This document shows positions 45,881 through 55,520 of a stretch of 64,000 nucleotides of DNA, piece by piece. Source of the stretch: Candidatus Bipolaricaulota bacterium (GTDB taxonomy: Bacteria; Bipolaricaulota; Bipolaricaulia; RBG-16-55-9; DRXL01); contig CALLJK010000013.1 of assembly GCA_938091745.1 (NCBI GenBank), positions 1 to 64,000 of the forward strand, in the 5' to 3' direction. The position numbers and the translations under genes were made by a program. The notes beneath the pieces were generated by a model. That model saw only the letters and a list, made by a program, of their open reading frames with translations. It searched no databases and was not told where the DNA came from. Position 1 is the first letter of the stretch. Each line of letters opens with the position of its first letter.

Positions 45881-47878
45881 ATGCGCAAATTCTGGGTGTT
45901 AGTCGTGGTAACGCTGGCGATGACAGTTCTTGCGCCCCTGGCGCTGGCCAAGACCATCGAAGTCCCCAAAGACTATCAGACTATCCAAGCAGCGATCAAC
46001 GCTGCCCAACCGGGTGATCTCATCTTAATCGCCCCCGGCACATATAAAGAGAATCTCACGATTCGCAAGAGCATCGAGCTGCGCGGCGCTGACACCGGGG
46101 TCATCATTGACGGCTCGCGCTCGCGCAGCGCGCCGACGATTCTCATTCAACGCACCCGCGACGTCGTTATTCAGAATTTAGAGATTACCGGTGGGCGCCG
46201 GGGCATCCAAGTCGAGCGTAGCCAAAACGTCATCATCAAAAACAATCTGATTCAGAAAAATCGCCGTCAGGGCATTCTCATCACCGAGAACTCTCAGGGC
46301 ACGCAGATCATAGAGAATACCATTCTCGACACGGCTCCTGACGAGGGCAACGTTCTGGGTAACGGCATCATTCTGAATGGAGACAAGAACGCTCGCGTCG
46401 TCAATAACTTTATCGCGCGCAGTGCGTGGAGCGGGCTTCGACTGTTAAGTGCTGTCGCCCACATTGAGAATAATGTTTTTGAAGAGAATCGCTATTACGG
46501 GATCGAGATCTGGCCTAACTGGGTCAACTCCCCCGACGTGCCCTCTCACGCAACTGTGCTCGGCAACACTCTCAAAAATAATATCCGCGCTGGGATCTTC
46601 ATCACTGAAGAGTCGGTCGCCCAGATACGCAGCAACACGATTCTCAATACACAAGCTAACAGTGACAAACAATACGGGCACGGCATCTGGGTCGCCGACG
46701 GCGCTCAAGTCTCTCTTGTTGAGAATACGATTACGGGAAGCCAAGGGCATGGACTCTTCTTTGAGTCTGGGCGTGTCTCGTTAGGAGCGAACGTCGTAAC
46801 CCTGAGCGCAGGGTGCGGGATGCAGATCGAAGATGGCGTGTGGTTCGCACTGGCGACAACAGAGCTCACCCTATCGGACAATAGAGAAGGCAGGGCTTGT
46901 GGGATAGCTCAAGAACTGCAGCCTGGCCAGACGCTCACAGTGCCCTTCTCTGTCACACAGCCTGGCCGTGTGAAAGCGCAAGTTCTCACACTCACTCAAG
47001 ACGCTTCGTTAGTGCTGACGCTCCTTGGGCCTGACCACAATAATCCCTATGCGGCTCAAATCCAAAGCCCGGATCTACTCAAATTGAGCCTTGAAGTGAC
47101 TCCAGAGACAATCGCGTTAGGGACACGCTGGCGCGCCATTGTTGAGAACCGCGGGCCGATTGGCGCTCTAGTCATCACGCAAATCTCAGTTCCAGCTCGT
47201 TTTGGCAGTTGTAAGGACATTACCGACGAGTTCGGGATCTTGCTCGACAATGCTGACGACGCGCCGCCGTTCAGCGAAGCCCAATGCCATATTCTCTACT
47301 CGTCTCTTCGGGCTATGCCCACAGAGATCCGAGGAACTGTCACGTCTATCACAAATAACCCACCGGACGAACAGGTCGCCGGGACGTACACGGGGATGGG
47401 GCGGATTAACCTCTTCGGGCCGATGCTCCGGCGAACTCTATCGTTTGTCTTCATACACGAGATGGGCCACGCTGTCCAAGATCGCTTTGTGAAAGGCAAA
47501 CAGAATGCGCGCTGGCGCGAGCTCTTCCGACGCTCTGGGCAAGACTTAGATAATTTTGTGAGCGACTATGCCCGCACTAACGACCACGAAGACTTTGCCG
47601 AGACGTTCGCGACGTATGTGGACGATGCTCTCGGACTTTTGAAGATCGCGCGGGAGCGCGCTGCCCGGGGCAAGCCCATTCTCCTAGAGAAAGTCAAATT
47701 TATGGCTGAGCTGTTCAAACAGCTTGGCCCAAGCGACTCGATCTCGACGTTAGTCTACCAAGTGCGGCTCAAGACCGACGACGAGCGCACGCGCTTACTC
47801 GTGCGTCGTGTTTCGGTCTCGTTTGACAGCGAGGGCCTGCCCGTACTGCCCGCGCTGATCGAGTGGGAGGAGTTTTAG
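45881..47878 (+). CDS. Secreted right-handed parallel beta-helix (NosD-like) protein fused to a C-terminal zincin-like domain
   Basis: DYQTIQAAINAAQPGDLILIAPGTYKENLTI, PbH1 repeats; later FVFIHEMGHAVQDRF...NDHEDFAETFATYVDD; RBS AGGAGG. Confidence 0.85.
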   Translation: MRKFWVLVVVTLAMTVLAPLALAKTIEVPKDYQTIQAAINAAQPGDLILIAPGTYKENLTIRKSIELRGADTGVIIDGSRSRSAPTILIQRTRDVVIQNLEITGGRRGIQVERSQNVIIKNNLIQKNRRQGILITENSQGTQIIENTILDTAPDEGNVLGNGIILNGDKNARVVNNFIARSAWSGLRLLSAVAHIENNVFEENRYYGIEIWPNWVNSPDVPSHATVLGNTLKNNIRAGIFITEESVAQIRSNTILNTQANSDKQYGHGIWVADGAQVSLVENTITGSQGHGLFFESGRVSLGANVVTLSAGCGMQIEDGVWFALATTELTLSDNREGRACGIAQELQPGQTLTVPFSVTQPGRVKAQVLTLTQDASLVLTLLGPDHNNPYAAQIQSPDLLKLSLEVTPETIALGTRWRAIVENRGPIGALVITQISVPARFGSCKDITDEFGILLDNADDAPPFSEAQCHILYSSLRAMPTEIRGTVTSITNNPPDEQVAGTYTGMGRINLFGPMLRRTLSFVFIHEMGHAVQDRFVKGKQNARWRELFRRSGQDLDNFVSDYARTNDHEDFAETFATYVDDALGLLKIARERAARGKPILLEKVKFMAELFKQLGPSDSISTLVYQVRLKTDDERTRLLVRRVSVSFDSEGLPVLPALIEWEEF

Positions 47879-47900
47879 TATAATAGCTTCGGTGATCCAG

Positions 47901-48455
47901 ATGCCCAAGGCGACGATTAAGTTCACCTACGAAGACTACAAGAACCTCCCGGAGTCAGAGACCAAGCGATATGAGCTGATCGAGGGAGAGCTCCTTATGA
48001 TCCCATCGCCTACGTTTGAACACCAAGATGTGTCAGCTAACTTAGCATTCGCGCTGGCAAAATTCGTGCGCGAGCACAAGCTAGGGAAAGTCCTCAATGC
48101 ACCGTTAGATGTTGTCCTCGATGACGAGAACGTTGTGCAGCCCGATATTATCTTTATTTCCAAAGCGCGCTCTCATATCATTCATAAAGAGGCGATCAAG
48201 GGGGCGCCGGACTTAGTTGTCGAGATTCTCTCGCCGTCTACGAGCGAGCGCGACCGCACAATGAAGAAGAAGCTCTACGCTCGCGCCAGGGTCACGGAGT
48301 ATTGGCTTGTCGACCCGGAGAGCAAGACTATAGAAATACTAAAGCTTGGAGAGACGGGTTTCGAGCGAGTCGCCCTCTATAATAAAGACGAGACGCTCAC
48401 CTCACCCATGCTGCCAAGGCTGCAGATTCCCCTCACAGAAGTCTTTTCAAGCTGA
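47901..48455 (+). CDS. Uma2-family endonuclease-like protein
   Basis: YELIEGELLMIPSPTFEHQDVS, VVQPDIIFIS, GAPDLVVEILSPSTSERDRTMKKKLYARARVTEYWLVDPE. Confidence 0.93.
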   Translation: MPKATIKFTYEDYKNLPESETKRYELIEGELLMIPSPTFEHQDVSANLAFALAKFVREHKLGKVLNAPLDVVLDDENVVQPDIIFISKARSHIIHKEAIKGAPDLVVEILSPSTSERDRTMKKKLYARARVTEYWLVDPESKTIEILKLGETGFERVALYNKDETLTSPMLPRLQIPLTEVFSS

Positions 48456-49703
48456 GCTTCTAGAAATCTGCTGCGCTACTTCCTCAACGGCGAGCAAGCG
48501 CTCTTCTCCACTGCGCATGTCTCTGAGCTTGACTTTGCCCTGGGCGACTTCGTCTGGGCCGACGATCACTACAAACGGGATATCATACGCGTTCGCGTAC
48601 TTCAGCCCGTCGCTGATCCCCTTCGCTGCAAAGTCCATGTCGGTCTTAATGCCCATACGGCGCAGCTGCTGGCAAACCCTGCGCCCTTCCGTAAGCAAGT
48701 TCTTAAACGGGATAACATAGACTTGAGTGACCGTCTTGCGCATGGGAAGATCCCTACGCTGCTCTTTGAGCACTTCTAAAATAGGCTCCAAGCCGAAAGA
48801 GATCCCCACAGCGGGGATTTTTTCGGTGCTCCCGAGAAACTGCCCGATCATATTGTCATAGCGCCCGCCTGCTGCGAGCGACCCCGTCACTGAAGACCCT
48901 TTCGCGTAGACCTCGTAGATCGTTCCCGTATAGTACGATAGTCCTCTGGCAAGCGACGGCGTCCAGACGACGCGCGCGTCCCGCACAGCGCTTAAGACTG
49001 GCTCAAGCTCGCGATAGCCCTCGCTGTTCTTGAGAGCTTCCGGGTCTTGTGCACCGGAGAGAAAGCGCTCGGCACTGGCAAGGGGAATACCGCGCTCGAC
49101 CATCTCGCGAATGACTTCGTCAGGCCCGACTTTTTCGAACTTATCGAGCGAGAGAATTGCTGCATCCGTCAAATCTTCGGGCACAGCGGCCATGCGCGCC
49201 AGCTCTGACAGAATCTTTCTGTTGTTGATCTTGACGATAATATCAATCTCAAGACGCTCGAAGACTTCGAGTGCTAACTGCACACATTCAGCGTCAGCTA
49301 ATGGTGAGCTTGAGCCGACGATATCCGCGTCGCACTGATAGAATTCTCGGGTGCGCCCCTTCTTGATCGGGCCGTCGCGATAGACTGTCCCAATTTGATA
49401 GCGCTTAAACGGTCTCTTGATTGTGGGGTTCATCCCGATAAAACGCGCTAAAGGGACGGTGAGATCGTAGCGTAGTCCTAAATCTCGGCCCCCTTGGTCT
49501 TTGAGCTTGAACGTCTCTTTTAAGATCTCTTCGCCACCGGAGTATTTAGCAGAAAGAACTTCCCAGCGTTCGACGACCGGGGTCTCCAGCGGGCTGAAGC
49601 CGTAGAGCTCAAAGACGTTTTTGAGTATCGCTATGACTTCGTCCCGAAGGATCTTCTCTTCAGGCGAAAAATCGCGCATCCCGCGGGGAAGCTGAAGTTC
49701 CAT
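48447..49703 (-). CDS. hisS: Histidyl-tRNA synthetase
   Basis: MELQLPRGMRDFSPEE, LRYDLTVPLARFIG, REFYQCDADIVG, AAGGRYDNMIGQF. Confidence 0.95.
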   Translation of the reverse strand: MELQLPRGMRDFSPEEKILRDEVIAILKNVFELYGFSPLETPVVERWEVLSAKYSGGEEILKETFKLKDQGGRDLGLRYDLTVPLARFIGMNPTIKRPFKRYQIGTVYRDGPIKKGRTREFYQCDADIVGSSSPLADAECVQLALEVFERLEIDIIVKINNRKILSELARMAAVPEDLTDAAILSLDKFEKVGPDEVIREMVERGIPLASAERFLSGAQDPEALKNSEGYRELEPVLSAVRDARVVWTPSLARGLSYYTGTIYEVYAKGSSVTGSLAAGGRYDNMIGQFLGSTEKIPAVGISFGLEPILEVLKEQRRDLPMRKTVTQVYVIPFKNLLTEGRRVCQQLRRMGIKTDMDFAAKGISDGLKYANAYDIPFVVIVGPDEVAQGKVKLRDMRSGEERLLAVEEVAQQISRSSA

Positions 49704-49769
49704 TACGCTAATAGATAAGCCCCATCACCCACGGATGGGGCAGGGATAAACCTTGACTTCAAAGACCGT

Positions 49770-50027
49770 TTATGCTGCCTTGGCTTGCTGCGCTTCGACT
49801 TTCTTCTTGATGTACTCGATAGCCTGCCCCACAGTCTGCATCTTCTCCGCGTCTTCATCGGGGATCTCAATACCGAATTCGTCCTCGATCTCCATGATCA
49901 TCTCCACTGTGTCCAATGAGTCCGCCCCTAGATCTTCGATGAATGAGGCGTCGTCAGTCACCTCTTCGATGTCCACCATCAGTTGCTCCGCGATAATCCG
50001 TCGTACCTGCTCAGCGATGTCAGCCAT
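49770..50027 (-). CDS. acpP: Acyl carrier protein
   Basis: [34 protein letters not shown]. Confidence 0.97.
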   Translation of the reverse strand: MADIAEQVRRIIAEQLMVDIEEVTDDASFIEDLGADSLDTVEMIMEIEDEFGIEIPDEDAEKMQTVGQAIEYIKKKVEAQQAKAA

Positions 50028-50089
50028 AGTCCTTCTCCTCCTCTATGGGCTTGATCTTGGCGCAAAAATTTGAGTTTGTCAAGTCCGGC

Positions 50090-50836
50090 TCAGGCCATCA
50101 CCAGGCCGCCGTCAACGTTGACCACGAGTCCTGTTATATACGATGCACGGTCCGAAAGCAAGAAGCAGACAACTTCCGCAACTTCTTCAGGGTGGCCAAA
50201 CCGCCCTAAGGGGATCGCGTCGAGATACTTCTCCCGCACGCCTTCAGGAAGCTGTTGAGTCATGGTCGTCTCAATAAATCCCGGCGCGACGGCGTTGACC
50301 CTGATGCCGCGCGAGGCCAGCTCGCGCGCTACGCTTTTAGTGAACCCGATCAGTCCAGCCTTGGCTGCTGAATAATTTGCTTGTCCAGTATTGCCGATCT
50401 GCCCCGCAACTGAAGTGACATTCACAATCGCTCCCGAACGCTGCTTGAGCATCCAGCGCACTACAGACTTCGTGCAATGATACGCCCCCTTTAGGTTCGT
50501 CGTCAAGACCGTGTCCCACTCGTCGTCCTTCATTCTCAATAAGAGATTATCTCTTGTGATCCCAGCGTTATTGACTAAGAAATCTATGCGCCCTTCGCTC
50601 TTAAAGATCTTCTCGATCAGCTCGTCTATGTGCGCGCCATCCGTGATATCGGCTTGAGCAAAGACGCAGCGTGTGCCAAGCTCCTGTTGGAGGGCTTGTC
50701 CGGCTTGTGGGTCACGCGCGAAGACATAGACTTTGGCGCCGCGCGCGACGAGCATCTGTGTTATCGCTTTGCCGATACCGCGTGTCCCGCCGGTGACGAT
50801 CCCAACCTTGCCAAGAAAATCTTGAGGCTCGCTCAT
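50090..50836 (-). CDS. fabG: 3-oxoacyl-ACP reductase
   Basis: GIVTGGTRGIGKAI, NNAGITRDNLLLRM, YSAAKAGLIGFTKSVARE. Confidence 0.95.
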   Translation of the reverse strand: MSEPQDFLGKVGIVTGGTRGIGKAITQMLVARGAKVYVFARDPQAGQALQQELGTRCVFAQADITDGAHIDELIEKIFKSEGRIDFLVNNAGITRDNLLLRMKDDEWDTVLTTNLKGAYHCTKSVVRWMLKQRSGAIVNVTSVAGQIGNTGQANYSAAKAGLIGFTKSVARELASRGIRVNAVAPGFIETTMTQQLPEGVREKYLDAIPLGRFGHPEEVAEVVCFLLSDRASYITGLVVNVDGGLVMA

Positions 50837-50982
50837 AGGTAGTAGGCACTTTAGCAGATTGATCAAACGGTGTCAAAGGGAGCTGGACCTTGTCTGAAGA
50901 ACATTGCTCTCTCATGCTGTCTATGATTGTGATCAGCATATACAATGAGGCTCGTAAGAAGGGAGAGGTTGAATATAAGGGT

Positions 50983-50998
50983 CAAGGTCTATACCTTG
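50983..50998. promoter_or_regulatory. Inverted repeat CAAGGT-CTAT-ACCTTG overlapping the mazEF -35 (candidate operator)
   Basis: Exact 6-bp arms, directly adjacent to or overlapping TTGACA. Confidence 0.5.
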
Positions 50999-51024
50999 AC
51001 ATCTAGGGGCGTATAAATTATACT
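50996..51024 (+). promoter_or_regulatory. Promoter TTGACA-N17-TATACT
   Basis: Near-consensus sigma70 promoter ahead of the TA operon. Confidence 0.6.
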
Positions 51025-51043
51025 GCCAAGATGAGGGATAAAG

Positions 51044-51292
51044 ATGGCCAAGCGGAAGGTGAATCTAACCCTGCCGGAGGAGCTATGGGCCGAGCTCCGG
51101 GCCCGTGTCCCAGCTCGTAAGATTAGCCAATACGTCGCGGAGGCGACCGCAGCTCGCCTTGCGGAGGAGGAGCGAGCTCAGCTTCGGGAGCGCCTCAAGG
51201 AGCAATACCTAGCCCAGGCAGGTCAGGATCTAGAACTGACCGAAGAATTCTTTGCCGCCGAGCAGGAAGCCTCAGAGCATATCAAGGCCTGA
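51044..51292 (+). CDS. MazE/CopG-like antitoxin
   Basis: [39 protein letters not shown] (RHH-like), upstream of the MazF ORF. Confidence 0.75.
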   Translation: MAKRKVNLTLPEELWAELRARVPARKISQYVAEATAARLAEEERAQLRERLKEQYLAQAGQDLELTEEFFAAEQEASEHIKA

Positions 51293-51320
51293 GAGAGACC
51301 TGAGAGAGAAAGGAAACGCT

Positions 51321-51673
51321 TTGCCTGAATACAAGCGCGGCGATGTCTGGCTCGCGAACTTGGACCCTGTCATCGGCTCTGAGCAAGGCAAGACCCGGCC
51401 GGTAGTGATTATCCAAAATGATATAGCTAATCGATACAGCCCGGTTGTCATCGTTGCCGCCATCACTACGGCTGTCGGCCCTAAAGAATACCCCACAGAG
51501 GTGCGCGTGAGCACCCCGGAAGGTGGGCTGAAGCAGGATTCAGTCATCCTGCTCGACCAAATCCGCACCATTGATAAGCGGAGGTTGATCGAGCGCTGGG
51601 GCGAACTCACGCCACAGACAATAAAAAGGTCGACGAAGCACTTAAGATCAGCCTGGGGCTGGTACCTCTCTAG
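51321..51673 (+). CDS. MazF/PemK-family toxin; canonical C-terminus requires -1 frameshift at A5 run (51623-51627)
   Basis: [46 protein letters not shown]...[11 protein letters not shown]; the -1 frame after the A-run reads [16 protein letters not shown]. Confidence 0.85.
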
Positions 51674-52565
51674 TCAACTTTTTCATCACCTGGGCGAAGC
51701 TCAGCGCTTCGATCTCTTGGTCTATTCTCTTGCTGAGTTTGGTCAGCACATCGCCTGGGCCGACCTCGACCAAGCGCGTCACACCTAAAGACTTGAGTTT
51801 CAGCACATAGTCAACCCAGCGCACTGGCGCTGTGATCTGCAGACACAGCAGCCCTTTGATTCTGTCTGGATCCGTTTCCGGCTCGCCACTCACTGTTGAG
51901 ACGACAGGAAAGCGCGGCGCTGAGAATCCTATCTTCTCGATCTCCGGCTTGAGGCGCTCTTCGGCAGGCTTCATCAGGGAGCTATGAAACGGCGCGGACA
52001 CAGCAAGCTCGATCCCCTTGCTCCCAAAGGCTTCGGCAAGCTCTTTGGCTTTGAGCACAGCCTCTCTTCGCCCGGAGATCACGATTTGCTCTGGGGAGTT
52101 ATAATTGGCGATCTCCGTGCCGGTCTGGGCACAGATCTCCCGCACTTTGTCATAGTCTAACTTCAAGAGAGCGAGCATCCCCCCTTGCCCCACAGGGACC
52201 GCTTCTTGCATGAACTTCCCACGCAGATGCACCAGCCGAAGCCCGTCTTCTAAGCTTAAAATTCCCGCGCACACCAGCGCTGAATACTCTCCCAAGCTGT
52301 GCCCAGCAGCATAGTCGGGCTTTTGCCCTAACAGCTCGAACTTAATGACGCTATCTAACAAAATCGCTGGCTGAGCGAACTCTGTCAGCTTTAGCTTCTC
52401 TTCAGGCCCAGAGAAGATCAGCTCTTGGAGATCAAAGCCTAATACTTCGCAAGCACGTCGATAGAACGGCTCGACGCGCGCGCGATAGCGCTGAAAAAGC
52501 TCGTGCCCCATGCCCACATACTGCGAGCCTTGGCCAGGAAAGATAAATGCCGTCTTCATTATCAT
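51648..52565 (-). CDS. fabD: Malonyl-CoA:ACP transacylase
   Basis: [33 protein letters not shown]. Confidence 0.95.
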   Translation of the reverse strand: MIMKTAFIFPGQGSQYVGMGHELFQRYRARVEPFYRRACEVLGFDLQELIFSGPEEKLKLTEFAQPAILLDSVIKFELLGQKPDYAAGHSLGEYSALVCAGILSLEDGLRLVHLRGKFMQEAVPVGQGGMLALLKLDYDKVREICAQTGTEIANYNSPEQIVISGRREAVLKAKELAEAFGSKGIELAVSAPFHSSLMKPAEERLKPEIEKIGFSAPRFPVVSTVSGEPETDPDRIKGLLCLQITAPVRWVDYVLKLKSLGVTRLVEVGPGDVLTKLSKRIDQEIEALSFAQVMKKLTREVPAPG

Positions 52566-52578
52566 GAGAGGTTGCTTC

Positions 52579-53607
52579 CTACCGTGTCCCCCTCAATACT
52601 GGTACTAACCCCAAATGTATCAGGCTCTCATGCACTCCACGCTCAATCTTCTCGACGACCTTGTGCTCGACAGCTTCTTTGGCGACTCTGATAGCGTTCT
52701 TGATCGCTTCGGCATTGGAGTTTCCGTGCGCGATGATCACAACACCACGCACTCCGAGCAATGGCGCCCCACCGTACTGCACCGCACTGATCTCGCGCTT
52801 CAACCTGTTGAGCGATGGCCAGAGGAACGGCAGCCCGAGCTTGGCCAAGAAGCTCTTCTCGATCTCGCGCTTTAAGTAACGTACCGTAACTGTAGCTGCC
52901 CCCTCATATGCCTTAATGCAGACGTTCCCTGTAAACCCATCAGTGACGACCACGTCGAAGCCGCCTTCCACGAGTCTATTGGGTTCAACGTTGCCGGCAA
53001 AATTGGGCAACTCTTGCCGGAGATACGCGAATGCTTTGAGGGCTTGAGAATCACCCTTCTGGGGTTCTTCACCGATGTTGAGCAATCCCACGCGTGGGTT
53101 TTGCACCCCTAGCAGCTCTCGCATATAGATAGTACCCATGACCCCAAATTCCAAGAGATGCTCCGGATCGCACTCGGCATTAGCCCCAACATCGATCAAG
53201 AGCGTGCGCCGCCCATCGAGAGTGGGTACTAATACGCCAATACCAGGACGATCTATCTCTGGCAGTCTTCCTAAATTGAAGAGTGCTGCGGCCATGACCG
53301 CGCCGGTGTTGGCCGGACTGACGAACGCATCGGCTTCGCCGTGGCGCACCGCGCGAATACCTTGGACCAATGAGCTCTTCTTCTTCTTCCGGATCGCCTC
53401 GACGGGCGCTTCGTGCATGGTGATCTCTTCTGGTGCGTGCAGAACAGAATATTTTAAGCCGTGATACTTGCTCAGCTCACGCTCAATAAGCTGTTGATCC
53501 CCTGCAAAGACGACTTCGATGTCGTACTCTTGGATCGCCGCGACCCCACCAGCAATTAACTCTTCGGGAGGCCTATCGCCACCAAGGGTATCTAAAACGA
53601 TCTTCAC
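52579..53607 (-). CDS. plsX: Phosphate acyltransferase PlsX
   Basis: MKIVLDTLGGDRPPEELIAG; SPANTGAVMAAALFNLGR; DGFTGNVCIKAYEG. Confidence 0.95.
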   Translation of the reverse strand: MKIVLDTLGGDRPPEELIAGGVAAIQEYDIEVVFAGDQQLIERELSKYHGLKYSVLHAPEEITMHEAPVEAIRKKKKSSLVQGIRAVRHGEADAFVSPANTGAVMAAALFNLGRLPEIDRPGIGVLVPTLDGRRTLLIDVGANAECDPEHLLEFGVMGTIYMRELLGVQNPRVGLLNIGEEPQKGDSQALKAFAYLRQELPNFAGNVEPNRLVEGGFDVVVTDGFTGNVCIKAYEGAATVTVRYLKREIEKSFLAKLGLPFLWPSLNRLKREISAVQYGGAPLLGVRGVVIIAHGNSNAEAIKNAIRVAKEAVEHKVVEKIERGVHESLIHLGLVPVLRGTR

Positions 53608-53662
53608 AGCACTTCCCTCCTGTATGGTTTTTACACTAGCAGACAGCTAAAGAGCTGTCAAG

Positions 53663-54367
53663 TCACTTGCGCGGGAGATAGAAGTTCACGCTGATATGCA
53701 CGGTGATGCCAAAGCTTGTTGACGCGGCAGTTTCGGGCTTGGGCAGTGGGACAGGCTCTTCAGGAGGTGGTCCTCCTGGCGGGGGAAAGTTCGTGGTCAT
53801 CACTTGAGCGTAGATAAAGCCGAACTCAACATTGGTCGTCACTTGAGCTGACCAGCTTCGCTCAATCCCAGCAGTCACTTCAAATGCTAATATAGATGTG
53901 CGGCTCTCGTAGGGCCAGGGATAAGGCGGCATGATCTTATCTTGCTGAACTTCTGTGGGCGGCTCGCCCTCACGATAGATACAGCAGTAATTTCTATAGA
54001 TGCTCTGGAAGCTGATCGCCCGGCCAGCGAGATAGAGATCGTCTTGAGCGTTGTCGGAGAGCTTGAGCAGCAATCCCCCGGAAAGACTCGTGAAGCTCCG
54101 GGGGTTCCACGAGTCGCTGAATCCCGACAGCCAGCCGCCAACTTCTATCGCTACCAGATCGCTTACCCAATAGTGTCCAGTGATGGCCGCGCCAAGCGCA
54201 GGGTCTATGTCGCTGGGGCCAATGGGCATGAGCGCGCTGGGCAGAAAGCGCACTCCAATCCCTACAAATCGCTCTACTGACAGATTCTCTGGCTGTGCCC
54301 AGCACGCTACGCTCATCCCGACAAATATCAGTGTCAACAGACTACCAACAACGAATGCACGTCTCAT
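53663..54367 (-). CDS. Putative outer-membrane beta-barrel protein
   Basis: Signal peptide MRRAFVVGSLLTLIFVGMSVACWA; alternating beta-strand pattern; C-terminus SFGITVHISVNFYLPRK. Confidence 0.6.
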   Translation of the reverse strand: MRRAFVVGSLLTLIFVGMSVACWAQPENLSVERFVGIGVRFLPSALMPIGPSDIDPALGAAITGHYWVSDLVAIEVGGWLSGFSDSWNPRSFTSLSGGLLLKLSDNAQDDLYLAGRAISFQSIYRNYCCIYREGEPPTEVQQDKIMPPYPWPYESRTSILAFEVTAGIERSWSAQVTTNVEFGFIYAQVMTTNFPPPGGPPPEEPVPLPKPETAASTSFGITVHISVNFYLPRK

Positions 54368-54376
54368 GAGTCCTCC

Positions 54377-55414
54377 TTATAAGCTATAGTCGACCTCGTG
54401 CGCAGCTTCTAAGAACGCTGCCAAAAGATCAATCGCTGCTTGGATGTCGTCTTTATGGGCAGCTTCCACGACGGAGTGCAAATATCTTGTTGGAATGGAG
54501 AGCGTGATTGCAGCGACGCCCTCGCGCGTCATTTGAATAGCTCCAGCGTCGGTGCCGCCACGGGGCAGAATCTCCATCTGATACTTGATCTTCTTCTGCT
54601 CAGCGATCTGGCGCATCGCGCGCACGAGCTTGGGATTGGAGATCGAAAGCGAGTCTTTGATCTTAATAGCGACGCCCGCGCCGAGCTTTGTGACGTGCTC
54701 GTGCTCGCCCGCCCCGGGGACATCACTGGCGACAGTAACGTCGAGCGCAACCCCAATGTCCGGCGCGATGTTAAAGCTCGAGACGCGCGCCCCGCGTACG
54801 CCCACTTCTTCTTGTGTCGTTGCCACAGCGTAAATGTCGCAGACGTGTTTTTTCGCTTTCTTGACGGCTTCGATCATGACGTAGACGCCGACGCGATCAT
54901 CGAGCGCCTTGCACGAGACGAGATTCCCAACTTCCGTGAAATCTTGTTGGAGTGTGACGAAGTCCCCAATATTGACGCGTTTTTTGACCTCATCTGCTGG
55001 TAGCCCCAAGTCTATAAAGAGATCTTTCAGCTCAAGGGGTTTCTTGCGCTCCTCTTCTGTGAGAACATGCGGGGGCTTCGATCCGATGATCCCTATCAAG
55101 TCTCCGCTCTCGGTGTGCACGACAACGCGTTGCGCCATCAAGACTCTGGGATCGAACCCACCGACCGGGTCGATCCGTAAGAAGCCAGTCTTCTCGTCAA
55201 CGTGCGAGACCAAAAAGCCGATCTCGTCCATGTGCGCGGCGAGCATCACTTTGGGGCCGCGCCCGGTACCCTTCTTCAGCGCGATGACGTTCCCGAGCGC
55301 GTCAGTGCGGATCTCATCGCACAGCTTGTCCAGCTCCGCAACGACTAAGGCGCGCACAGCCTCCTCGCGCCCCGGCACGCCGTGGGCCTCGCAGAGCTTC
55401 TTCAATAGTTCCAT
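54377..55414 (-). CDS. M42-family glutamyl aminopeptidase/endoglucanase-type peptidase
   Basis: LLAAHMDEIGFLV-like motif MLAAHMDEIGFLVSHVDE, KALDDRVGVYVMIEA, ATTQEEVGVRGA. Confidence 0.93.
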   Translation of the reverse strand: MELLKKLCEAHGVPGREEAVRALVVAELDKLCDEIRTDALGNVIALKKGTGRGPKVMLAAHMDEIGFLVSHVDEKTGFLRIDPVGGFDPRVLMAQRVVVHTESGDLIGIIGSKPPHVLTEEERKKPLELKDLFIDLGLPADEVKKRVNIGDFVTLQQDFTEVGNLVSCKALDDRVGVYVMIEAVKKAKKHVCDIYAVATTQEEVGVRGARVSSFNIAPDIGVALDVTVASDVPGAGEHEHVTKLGAGVAIKIKDSLSISNPKLVRAMRQIAEQKKIKYQMEILPRGGTDAGAIQMTREGVAAITLSIPTRYLHSVVEAAHKDDIQAAIDLLAAFLEAAHEVDYSL

Positions 55415-55475
55415 AGTTCTCACCCTCAGAGTATAGTGATCTTTCACAGTATCGCAGAGCGCGCAAGAAGTCAAA

Positions 55476-55505
55476 TTGACAAGCTTATCGCGAGATTTCT
55501 ATAAT
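55476..55505 (+). promoter_or_regulatory. Promoter TTGACA-N18-TATAAT
   Basis: Perfect hexamers, 15 nt before the patatin ATG. Confidence 0.6.
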
Positions 55506-55520
55506 ACAATCAGGCTTTGT

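Noticed and set aside
51674-51788. 0-frame extension of MazF as a genuine long C-terminus
   Set aside because: It is antisense to fabD and unlike MazF; the -1 frame gives the family-typical ending.
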